A DNA stretch of 64,000 nt from Flammeovirgaceae bacterium UBA7330 (GTDB lineage: Bacteria; Bacteroidota; Bacteroidia; Cytophagales; Cyclobacteriaceae): assembly GCA_002471275.1 (NCBI GenBank), contig DKPQ01000017.1, positions 980,639 to 1,044,638 on the forward strand, in the 5' to 3' direction. Of this stretch, positions 17,006 to 27,300 are shown in pieces. Both the position numbers and the translations under genes were made by a program. The notes beneath the pieces were generated by a model that was not told the origin of the DNA, searched no databases, and saw only the letters and a program-made list of their open reading frames with translations. Numbering within the stretch: the first letter of the stretch is position 1; each line of letters begins with the position of its first letter.

Positions 17006-19993
17006 GTGAAAACCCGTCTAACTGCCATTTTTGTTTTTGTCATGACGTTTTGCTCGTTTGGTCAGCAAGCTCCAGCTTATCAACCGGATCAGGCCCTGGA
17101 ATATGCTAAACGGGGTCAGTTTGATAGCGCATTGTATTATCTGCAGGCAGATATCTCTTCTCCCGGGCTCCTGCTATTTCTTTCTGAAATCTTATGGAAA
17201 AAAGGAGAGCTTCAAAAGAGCCTCAACGAGCTGGATCTTCTATCCGCTTCTACAAATGAGTCAATAATTCTCCACCAGGCTGTCTTACTGAAAGGTAAGA
17301 TTTTATTTAGTATGGGTGAGCCGGTTGCTTCCGTCAGCTTGATGGATTCATTGTTGACATACCTGGAAGATCCGCGAAATATATCTGAAGCTCTCAATAC
17401 CAAATCTAAAAGTCTGATCTGGGCTGGTGAGTCTGTAAGAGGAAAAGCTGAAAATTTAAAAGCTGATAGCATCTATGAGGCAAATTCACTGAATGACTGG
17501 GTGCTGAAAGGTGATATCCTTAATGTAGCGGGTATCCTGTCTTACTTTGATGGGAACTTTGACCTGGCTATCCGGAATTTTGAAGAGGCTATCGAGGCTA
17601 AAAAACAAGTTCTCTCGACTACACATCCTGATATTATTTCACTTTTTGGTAATACCGGGGTGATGTATAAAAACAAGCTGGAGTATGACAAGGCTTTGCA
17701 ATACTATTATTATGAACTGGAAAACTATTCCAAATCGATAGGAGAAGATCATCCGTATATAGCAACCTCTTATCAGAATATCGGGGGTATTTACCACGCA
17801 AAAGGAGAATATGACCTTGCACTCTCTGCTTTCAAGAAAGCATTGCAAATTAGGCGTAAAATGCTTGGAGAAGATAATCCGCTTACCCTGGATATATACG
17901 AATGGTTAGGGAATATCACAGCTTCGCAAGGAGACTATGAGGGAGCAAAAGCACTTTTTGAAAAAGTTCTGGCTGGTAGGAAAAAACACCTGGACGAGGT
18001 AAGTCATTTCGTCTCGCTGGCTTACTTCAACATTGCTGAAGCTGATTATCATTTGGGAAACTATGAGCAGGCACATGACGGGTTTTTAGAAGCTGCAAGG
18101 ATAGGAGAAAAAGTATATGATGAAAAAAATGCTGATCTGGCTACGATCTACAATGGAATGGCCATGTCTTTGGATGAGCTGGATAGATCTACTGAGGCAA
18201 GGCGACGCTTTTTTTTAGCTTTAGAAACAGCCAACCCGGATTTTGATTGGAATAATGACCTGACCCAGGTTCCCCATGCCTCCAATTATCTCCGCTTCGA
18301 CGAAGTCTTTACCTCCCTATACGGACTCGCGAGGTCATACCAGAGATCCAAAGATGTTACGGACTGGAAGGTTGCGCTAACCTTTGTTGAGGCTGCTAAA
18401 AAGCTGTTGGAGACTCACAAGCATAACTTCACCATTAAATCTGATAAGATCACCCTGGGCAGGAGCACAAAGAAGCTAGCGGATCTGGCTATTAAGATCA
18501 ACCATCAACTGTATCAACAAGAGGTTTCTGATCATTACCTTTCTTCCATTTTTAACTGGAATGAATATGTCAAGGCCAGCATTCTACTCAGCACTATTTC
18601 TGACCAACGTGCAAGGGAAATATCCGGTATTCCGGATTCATTGCTTCAAATTGAGCTTGGCTACAGGTTAAGTAAAGATTCTGTCAGGTCCCTGATCGCA
18701 GAGGGTAATAAAGGGGAAATGAAGCTGGACACCCGATTGCTGGAGTTAGAGCAGGATCACGAACGCTTTATTAGGGAGATGGAGAGCAATTATCCGGAAT
18801 ATGCTGAAAAGAAATACGGGTTGCGCCCTTCCTCAGTTAATGAAATCATAAGCTCATTGGAGACAGATCGTGAGGCGATTGTCCAGTATTTTGTAACAGG
18901 GGATAATCAGCTGTTTGCGTCCATCCTGAAGAAAGGAGGACATGAACTGGTCGTTACTAATTGTGCATATCTTGGACGATACGTAGAAGAGTTGAGAAAT
19001 TCACTTTCTGCCATCGATGAGCAGGGTTTTGTGGATGCCTCCAGGCAGCTATATAACTGTATCATTAAGCCTTTTGCTAAAAAACTCGAAGGTATTGACC
19101 AGTTGTCGATCGTCACGGATGGTATCCTGGGGTACGTGCCCTTTGAGCTCCTTCCTGACTCGTCCGGAACTTATTTGATGGAGCACTTCCTCATCAAGTA
19201 TGATCTTTCTTCCACGTTACTTGCCCGAAGGACTATCCATGTAAAGCCAGGGGCAAAACTTCTTGCGTATGCGCCGCAATTTCAGCTACAGTCGGCTGAA
19301 TCTGTAGACAGACTGCAGCTGGTCAGATCTGAAATATTGTCTGCTTTGCCTGGTGCTGAAAAAGAGGTTAAAACAATAGGTGAGGTCTATAGATCAGACA
19401 TCCGGATAGGAGCAGAAGCTACTGAGACATCCTTTAGGAATGAAGCCTCCTACTATGATATTCTCCACCTGGCTACGCATTCAGTGGTAAATACTCGTGA
19501 TCCAGCATATACAAGGCTGTTGTTTTCAAAAGATGAAAATGACGACGGGCAGCTATACATCTATGAACTTGAAAACATTAGTTTGAATGCTTCCCTGGTT
19601 ACTTTAAGTGCTTGTAATACTGGGGTGGGTAAAATAGCTGAAGGAGAGGGTGTTATGAGTCTGGCAAGATCTTTCCGATCGGTCGGGGTACCAAGTGTTG
19701 TAATGAGCCTGTGGCCTGCATCCGACAAGTCTACTCCTGAGCTGATGGCTTACTTCTATGAGAATCTCCATGATGGCCAAGCGAAAGATGTAGCCCTGAA
19801 CAATGCCAGAAAGAAATACCTGGAAAATGCACGGGGTAAGGCCAGACATCCTTTTTACTGGGGTGGGTTTGTGCTGGTGGGAGACAATACTCCAATTAGC
19901 GAGTCAACAGGTTTGATCGGATGGATTATACCGATGATCCTGATTATTCCAGTGATCCTGGTGCTCTATCGAAAAAGAAAGAAGAGATCTTAA
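17006..19993 (+). CDS. Secreted/periplasmic TPR-CHAT protease-like protein
   Basis: About 995 residues. The GTG at 17006 gives an ideal signal peptide (KTRLTAIFVFVMTFCSFGQQ); a TTG at 16949 would add 19 residues before it. About 8-10 tetratricopeptide repeats occupy residues 150-420 (repeated Y-x-x-A-L-x-x-Y/F units), then a helical linker. A CHAT (caspase HetF associated with TPRs) domain covers about 660-965. The caspase-like dyad is intact: H825 in HLATH and C870 in SACNTG. A final membrane helix (about 970-990) ends in RKRKKRS, so the protein is probably an inner-membrane-tethered periplasmic protease. It converges with, and overlaps by four bases, an anti-sigma-like gene whose partner is an ECF sigma factor. 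Confidence 0.88.
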   Translation: MKTRLTAIFVFVMTFCSFGQQAPAYQPDQALEYAKRGQFDSALYYLQADISSPGLLLFLSEILWKKGELQKSLNELDLLSASTNESIILHQAVLLKGKILFSMGEPVASVSLMDSLLTYLEDPRNISEALNTKSKSLIWAGESVRGKAENLKADSIYEANSLNDWVLKGDILNVAGILSYFDGNFDLAIRNFEEAIEAKKQVLSTTHPDIISLFGNTGVMYKNKLEYDKALQYYYYELENYSKSIGEDHPYIATSYQNIGGIYHAKGEYDLALSAFKKALQIRRKMLGEDNPLTLDIYEWLGNITASQGDYEGAKALFEKVLAGRKKHLDEVSHFVSLAYFNIAEADYHLGNYEQAHDGFLEAARIGEKVYDEKNADLATIYNGMAMSLDELDRSTEARRRFFLALETANPDFDWNNDLTQVPHASNYLRFDEVFTSLYGLARSYQRSKDVTDWKVALTFVEAAKKLLETHKHNFTIKSDKITLGRSTKKLADLAIKINHQLYQQEVSDHYLSSIFNWNEYVKASILLSTISDQRAREISGIPDSLLQIELGYRLSKDSVRSLIAEGNKGEMKLDTRLLELEQDHERFIREMESNYPEYAEKKYGLRPSSVNEIISSLETDREAIVQYFVTGDNQLFASILKKGGHELVVTNCAYLGRYVEELRNSLSAIDEQGFVDASRQLYNCIIKPFAKKLEGIDQLSIVTDGILGYVPFELLPDSSGTYLMEHFLIKYDLSSTLLARRTIHVKPGAKLLAYAPQFQLQSAESVDRLQLVRSEILSALPGAEKEVKTIGEVYRSDIRIGAEATETSFRNEASYYDILHLATHSVVNTRDPAYTRLLFSKDENDDGQLYIYELENISLNASLVTLSACNTGVGKIAEGEGVMSLARSFRSVGVPSVVMSLWPASDKSTPELMAYFYENLHDGQAKDVALNNARKKYLENARGKARHPFYWGGFVLVGDNTPISESTGLIGWIIPMILIIPVILVLYRKRKKRS

Positions 19994-20673
19994 AGTTTAT
20001 CGAGTAACTCGATAGCAGAGGCTGAAAATGCTGACGCACTCTTGCTCAACGATTTCAGTAGGTCAGTTGCCTTTGCTTCATTTTTAAGTTCGAGGTAAAT
20101 GAGTGCTGCATACCATTTTGCTGCTGGAGAATATTCATTGTCACCTGAAGCTACCAGGTTCAGATCATTAAGTGCCCGATCATATTGCCGCAACTGGATA
20201 TGGCAGATCCCCCTGAAAAAGTAATCCGACATTGAAAGGGTCTCAAGAACATCGAATGAAGCTAAAGCTCCAATATAGTCCTCAGCATCATATGCACTGT
20301 ATGCTTTCTCTCTACTGGTCAAATCAGCTCCTCTCAGGGTCGTAACCTCATAGTTGGGGTAGGGCTGATAGTATTGATCAAAAAGTGATTGATTGTTGGT
20401 AGTGAAATAAAACACCACAGATGCCGCAATCAAAACAGAAGCTGCTACACTGATGTAGGCCGGGTACATTTTGCGTACCCTGGGTTTTTTATGCTCAAAA
20501 CCGGCTACTGTCTTGCGAAGCTCATTCCTAAAACCACTTTCCAGTCCTGCCCGGATGCCCAGTTCTCCAGCCAGCTCTTCTTTTTCCAATCCAGACAGCC
20601 CTGATTCAAACGCTTTTTGTTCAGCGTCCGTCATTTTACCCTGTAAATATTTCTCCTTCAATTCATCCATCAC
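19990..20673 (-). CDS. Membrane-anchored anti-sigma-like TPR protein
   Basis: A 227-residue protein. Residues 1-65 form a cytoplasmic helical segment (MMDELKEKYLQGKMTDAEQK) like the N-terminus of Bacteroidota anti-sigma factors, without an obvious zinc HxxxCxxC motif. One membrane helix lies at about 69-91 (YPAYISVAASVLIAASVVFYF), and the periplasmic part (about 105-227) consists of TPR-like units with AEDYIGALASFDVLE. The start overlaps the end of the sigma gene by 11 bases, typical of sigma/anti-sigma pairs. The protein could be cleaved by the convergent CHAT gene product, which would free the sigma factor; that is a hypothesis. Confidence 0.8.
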   Translation of the reverse strand: MMDELKEKYLQGKMTDAEQKAFESGLSGLEKEELAGELGIRAGLESGFRNELRKTVAGFEHKKPRVRKMYPAYISVAASVLIAASVVFYFTTNNQSLFDQYYQPYPNYEVTTLRGADLTSREKAYSAYDAEDYIGALASFDVLETLSMSDYFFRGICHIQLRQYDRALNDLNLVASGDNEYSPAAKWYAALIYLELKNEAKATDLLKSLSKSASAFSASAIELLDKL

Positions 20674-21241
20674 TTAAGGGTTCTTTGACCTCTGATCTTA
20701 TTTTCTCAAGACATCTTTTTTTCGTGGTTCGGCTTACCGCCTCGCTTTTATGTCCCATGATCTCCGCTATTTCACTCATCGACCGCTTTTCAAAATAGAA
20801 TAGTCTGAGTATTTCTTTGCATCCTTCACCAATAGCGCTAAAGATCCTTATTGTTTGTTTTTTAGCTTCTTCAAAAAACAGTGACGCATCAGGATCTTCA
20901 GCAATGAACTGGTAATGCTCCGCCAGACCGTCGCTATGACGATCCATTCTTCCCCGTTCGTCAAACTGCTGCAACACACGGTTTTTTCCTATCCCAAAGA
21001 GATAGGTCTTCAGACTACTGGCTATCGATGTCACAGATCCGTTCATTACTTTCTCAAAAAAAATGGTGAGGGTATCCTGGTAGTGATCCAGTGCATCATC
21101 TTCACTGATACCGAATTTCCCCTTACTCCAGCTCACAAACTCATTGCGGTACAAAAAATACACCTTCTCCATCATCTGATGATCACCTCCGCGAATTCGC
21201 GATATGATATCCTCTTCTTTACTTCTAAAACTGACTTTCAC
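20663..21241 (-). CDS. ECF-type RNA polymerase sigma factor
   Basis: A 192-residue sigma-70 family protein. Region 2 covers about residues 25-95 (YRNEFVSWSKGKFGISEDDALDHYQDTL, the core-binding and -10-recognition part). Region 4 covers about 130-185, with the helix-turn-helix in FYFEKRSMSEIAEIMGHKSEAV. First gene of a leftward two-gene operon with the anti-sigma-like protein. It diverges from the 2975-residue surface protein gene, which is a plausible target. Confidence 0.88.
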   Translation of the reverse strand: MKVSFRSKEEDIISRIRGGDHQMMEKVYFLYRNEFVSWSKGKFGISEDDALDHYQDTLTIFFEKVMNGSVTSIASSLKTYLFGIGKNRVLQQFDERGRMDRHSDGLAEHYQFIAEDPDASLFFEEAKKQTIRIFSAIGEGCKEILRLFYFEKRSMSEIAEIMGHKSEAVSRTTKKRCLEKIRSEVKEPLSDG

Positions 21242-21265
21242 CTATTAGTCGCTGGATCGTGGTAT

Positions 21266-21326
21266 TGTGAACAATTATCATCGGTAGCAAATAAAAAATA
21301 AAAAAAATTAAGAATGCATGTTCACA
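21266..21326. promoter_or_regulatory. Inverted repeat between sigma operon and giant gene
   Basis: TGTGAAC (21266-21272) and GTTCACA (21320-21326) form a widely spaced inverted pair within the 131-base divergent promoter region. The sequence between is A-rich. It may be chance; it is listed because it sits exactly between two divergent genes. Confidence 0.25.
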
Positions 21327-21372
21327 TTCAAATGAATCGCCTGACTAAGGGCAAAATCCAAATTACAACGCC

Positions 21373-24300
21373 ATGACTAAAGCCTTACTAAACAAAATTG
21401 TATTACTCGCCTTTATGCTCGCAATGATGGGCATGGCAAGTGGGCAAAGTATTTCGTACAGCTCGATATACGATATTTCCGGTGGTCTCACTCACGCGAC
21501 CAGCTACTCAGTTACCACAGAACAACCTTCTTTGACCAGTGCTCGATTCAGTCCGGATGGTCACACCCTTTACACAATTGGTAATTCGGATGATGAGATC
21601 AATCAATACAGTGTCTCTACCGCTTTCGATCTTACCTCGACGGTAGTGCATCAAGGACTACTGTCCGTTTCTGTAGAGATCTCTCTGCCATATGATTTTG
21701 CTTTTAGCAGCGACGGGAAAAAACTATTTGTGGTAGATGGACTGAGTGTTTATGAGTATTCAGTTTCCTCAGCGTTTGATGTAACAAGCACTGTCACTTT
21801 TGTTGAAAGTATCTCGTTTATTTCCAATCTGCGCTCTATCAGATTTTCGAATGATGGCGAGACCATGTTCCTGGGGCTTTTAAATGGAATCAGACAATAT
21901 AGTCTTACCGCACCCTACGACATTAGCACTTTCTCCTATGTCGGAACTAATGAAATAATGACCATTCCCAACGATTATCGGTTCAGTTTCAATTCAGATG
22001 GATCCAAACTTTTTACAGCTTCCAATACAGGGGTAATCAAAGAATACAAACTTGTAACCCCTTTTGATGTAACAGCTGGAGCAACAGGCTTAAGCAAGTC
22101 CACTACAACTGAGAATTCTCTTGGAAGCTTGTTTTTCAGTCAAGATGGGACGAGCTTATTTCTGACAAATGGGTTTGATGAGGTCTCCCAGTATAACATG
22201 AATGCTCCAAAATTCAAGGAAAATGGGGCTAACAACGGAGCTTTTGACGATTCATTCGAAAGCTTTTCACTTGAAGGAGAAACCTTTGTAAATGCAGGTG
22301 CTAACCTGACATTGGGAGTTCACTATCAAATCACCAATTTACCAACAGGGTTGAGTCCGGTTTTTGAAGTTTCAGCAGATGGAACCAGTGCTCACCTGAG
22401 CTTTACAGGTAATTCAACCAGTCATGAAAATGCTGACGATGTTTCTAGCTTAATCTTTAATTTTCTTGATGGAGCATTTACGGGAGGAGATGCATCAGCC
22501 ATAAGTAATGCACAAAGTGCAAGCAGTGGAATAGCCATCGACTTCAGAAATAGCCAGATTCCAATAGTGGGTTATTCGGAGCCAAATATTTCAATAGAGA
22601 ATCTACAGCCAACAACTTTCAGTGTTGCTGCTCAGGAAACAGCCCCTACAGGGATGACATTTAATGGTGATGGCACAAAGATGTTTATCGTTGGAACACT
22701 GAACGATCAAATCATTGAATACAGTCTTACAGAGCCCTATGAAGTTTTGTCTGGCGCATCAGCCACCGGAAATACTTATAGTGTAAGTGGACAGGATACA
22801 GCTCCTCAGGGTATTCAATTCAACGATGACGGGACCAAAGTTTACATTCTCGGTGGTACCGGGGACGATATCAACCAGTATAGCTTATCAATTCCTTATG
22901 ACATTACCAGTACAGTGGTTCATCAGGGAACATTTAGCATTTCAACTGAAACAGCAGCCCCCGAAGCTTTTGTGTTTAGCCCAAGTGGTGAAGCACTATT
23001 CCTAATAAGTACTTCTAACGGCATGTTTATGTATCTCCTGGATAATCCATTTGATATCACAAGTGGAGTTAACTATGAATCCACGGCAGCAATCAATGGA
23101 AGAGGCATTCAGTTCTCATCAGGTGGTAGAAAAGTATATATCGAAACAGGAAATGGGTTTGCTGAGTATGAACTCACTGTACCTTTTAATATTAGTTTCG
23201 GTACCTCTCTTCTGGGATCATTTTCACACAGTGGTCAGGAGACCCAGGCCACTGATTTTTTCATTACTCCAGATAACACTTCGATTTTGGTATTGGGAAA
23301 TACGGGTGACGATATCACTCAATTTGACTTGTTCCCTTCTGTTCTCACTGAATCCTTCGCCGATGATGGCAGTTTCGAGGGTTCGTTTGAGCTGAACATA
23401 GTTGAGGATTTCTTTGCTAATGCAGGAGGAAGTATGACCCAGGGAGTGCATTATAGCATCTCCAACCTTCCATCCGGGCTTTCTTCTACCATGAATGTGT
23501 CAGCGAGTGGAACAACTGCTGAATTGATGATTACTGGAAATGCAACTTCCAACGACATTAGTGACAAAGTGGCGAATTTGGTTTTCACCTTTAATGATGC
23601 TGCTTTTGTGAATAGTGTAGCAGCAGATGTTACCAATGCAGTAGGTTTTGATAGCCGTTTCGGACTCAATTTTATTGAGATGAATGGTATCATTTCAGCT
23701 CCTGGTGGATTTGGGTTGAGTAATTTCTCCTATTCAGGGAAAACTTTTGGGTTCTCTGCCCAGGAAGGAAATGGCAATGGTTTGACATTCTCTAATGATG
23801 GGACCCAGATGTTCATTGCTGGCAATGATGGAGATGATGTTGGTTATTATATCCTTTCCACTGCTTTTGATGTTAGCACTGCAGCTTATGTAGGTGCACT
23901 CGATATTTCCGGTCAAACAACTTTACCTTCAGAAGTCACTTTCAATAACGATGGAACAAAGATGTATGTTAGTGGTGGGGGCACGACCATCTATCAGTAT
24001 TCCCTCACTACTCCTTTTGATTTGTCGGTGGGAGTCACATCGGATGGTTCCAAAACAATTCCATCAGCAGGTATGGCATTTAGTCCGGATGGATCCCGTT
24101 TGATCACGCTTCAGGGAGCAAACCTGCATCAATATGCTTTGGAAACTCCGTTTGATATTATGGGGCTTGTGATAAAAATGGGAAGTGTTGCTCATGGACT
24201 TTCTGTTAGCTCAGGTCTGGAGATTTCTTCAGATGGCACTATGCTTTTTGCCATTCGACAAGCCACTGACCAGATTTACCCTATACAGTTGACCGCACCT

Positions 24301-27300
24301 TACGATATTTTGGGAGGTATAACCGGAGGAACACCCATTCAAGTAACTTCACAGGAGACATTACCTTTTAATTTAGCTTTTAGTCCTGATGGATCAAGGA
24401 TGTTTGTAACAGGAGCCAGTGATGAGGTCAATCAGTATGATTTGAGTGTATCGGATTTGGCTGAAAGTGGTACCAATGATGGTTCGGTTTCAGGTTCCTT
24501 CACTTTTAACATCAGTGGGGAAAAATTTGCCAATGCAGGTGGTACTTTGACACTTAGTGATGACTTTACCATTACCAATTTACCAACTGGATTGGTTCCG
24601 GTCATCTCTGTAGACGGTGATGGACGTGGGGGTAGCTTGTCATTCAGCGGAAATGCCGATAGTCATCAAAATGCTGATGATGTGTCTTCCTTTACAATCA
24701 ACTTCTTAAATAGTGCTTTTGGATCCAATGATGCATCCAGTGTGATCAACGCCAGCTACCTGGTGAATGCCGGAATCAATTTTACTGATAATGGGACCAT
24801 AACTTACGAAGGCGGTTTTAGTGAGTCCTACTTAAATGATGGTTCTGTTTTAGGATCGGTAGTAATGACCATAGTTAGCGAGACTTTTTCAAAAGTAGGT
24901 TTATTGACTTCAGGTGTAGACTATAACATTACCGGAATTCCATCAGGTCTTACTCCTCAATTATCTGTGGCGGGCAATAGACTTTCTGCTACGCTTACAC
25001 TCACAGGTATTGCAACAGATCATCAGGATGTAAATGATGTATCGGATTTAGTGATCACGTTTGAAAACTCAGCCTTTACTTCGTCCGATGCGGAGTTTGT
25101 ATTCAATGCCGTGGATGCCAGCATTGGATCAGGTATAGATTTTAATGACAACATTCCGACACTCAGGTATGGAAATCGATTCGATTTGTCAGCCTATCCC
25201 AACTATATCCCGGATGTCACCTTTGACTTAAGCCTGACGGAAGATAGTCCCGGTGGAATGGCGTTTAGCAATGACGGTTTTAAAATGTTCATAATTGGAT
25301 ATACCAATAAAACCGTATACGAATTCAACCTGACATCTGCATTTGATATATCGGATGTGACCTATAGTGGAAATTCCTATACCACCACAATCAATTCACC
25401 AAGTGACCTGGTTTTTGATTCTAATGGGACCACCATGTTTATTATGGACGGTGGTCTTGATCAAATCCAGCAGTATGGTTTATCGTCTGCTTTTGACCTC
25501 ACCTCGACTATTACTCCGGAAGGGACATTTTCGGTTAGCTCTCAGGATATTCAAGCAGCTGCCATGACATTTAGTCCCAATGGCAAAAAGATGTACATGC
25601 TTGGTTCTAATAATGATAAAGTATTTCAATATTCATTGACTAATCCATATGATATAACCACAGGTGTAACCTATGACGAGGTATCCGTATCCGTAAACGC
25701 AGTCAATTATACTGACATTCAAATTTCAGATGATGGAAAAGAGTTTTTAATCCTGAACAGTGCCTTCCCGGGTGCGTCCTACATCAGACAGTATGAGTTG
25801 GCCACACCTTATGATATTTCTGGTGGAATTTCGGTTACCGGGGGTTTTTACTACCATGATATAGAATACGGGCCTACTGATATTGCTTTAAGTCCAGACA
25901 ACAAAAGATTAATCGTGCTTGGTGCGCACCAGGCTATGATTTATCAATTTGATTTACCTGTGGATGGTTTTATAGAAGTTGCGTCTAATGATGGGTCTGT
26001 TGAAGGTTCTCTTCACATAGAAATTAAAGATGATCAATTCACCCATTCAGGAGAGTCCTTCGAATATGGTACGGACTACACAATCAATAATTTGCCGGCC
26101 GGATTATCTGCGAATCTTGATGTGAATGGTGATGGATATTCTGCTACGGTAACATTGAGTGGGGTAGCTACGGCTCATCAGGACATTCATGACGTAGTAC
26201 TTGAATTCACTTTCAACAATTCTGCTTTTGTGAATAGCAATGCAGCTGATGTAGTGAATGCCATTTCAGCTACAAGCAGTAGAAAAGTTGATTTTAGGGA
26301 TAATAATCCTTTCCTGACCTATGGCAATGAACTTGACATGGATTTTGCAACCAACAGTGGAAGTCCATTGGACGTTTCTGTCTGGGGTGATTCACCTACC
26401 GGTGTAAAATTCAGTGATGATGGCCTTAAGATCTTTATTTCAATTTACGGTCTGGGCACAGTGTACCAGTATAACCTGACTGATCCATATGAAATCACCA
26501 GTGGTGTTACGTATACGGGGTCATATGATCATTCTGCTGAAGATTCTTATGCTGAAGATCTGGATTTTTCTGCTGATGGATTGAAAATGTTTATCCTTGG
26601 AAGTGATAATTATACCATCTTTCAATACAATCTCACCAACCCTTTTGATATTACATCCGGCGTAACCTACAGTGGAAATTCATTTCTTCATGAAGATTAT
26701 ACAACGTCGCTTTATGGGTTCACTTTCAAAAATGATGGAACCAAATTGTATCTGGCGGACGCTGATGATTATACGGTTAAGCAATTCAGTTTGTCAACGG
26801 CCTACGATTTGTCAACAATCACCTATGATGGAGATCCTTTTCCCCTGGTGGATGTAAGTCCGACGGGAATTGAATTTTCAACCGATGGCAGGTTCTTCAT
26901 CATGACGGATGACAATACCTATCAAACGGTGCGATACAAGTTGTATGAGCCATGGGATGTCACAAAAGGAGGGGTTATTCAGGAAACCTATGACCTTGAT
27001 GCATTGAGTGTTTGGGGTAATGGTATTGGATTGAGTCCCGATGGTTCCCGAGTATTTATAGTTGACGGAGATAATTATGAGATCCTTCAATTCGAAATCG
27101 ACCTGGGTGACTTTAAAGAAACGATCGCGAATGATGGCACGCTGGACGGTGTCACAAGCATATACCTGATAGATGATACATTTACACATGCCAACGATGT
27201 ATTGGGGTATGGAACAGATTATACCGTCAATAATCTGCCAGCGGGGCTCACCCCAACGCTCACTGTTTCCGGGGATGGCTATTCTGCGGTTCTTACCCTG

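Noticed and set aside
17006..21241. The TPR-CHAT/sigma locus considered as a type III-E CRISPR system
   Set aside because: No CRISPR array, gRAMP or other cas gene occurs in the window, and the CHAT protein is exported; only the protease-sigma logic is similar.
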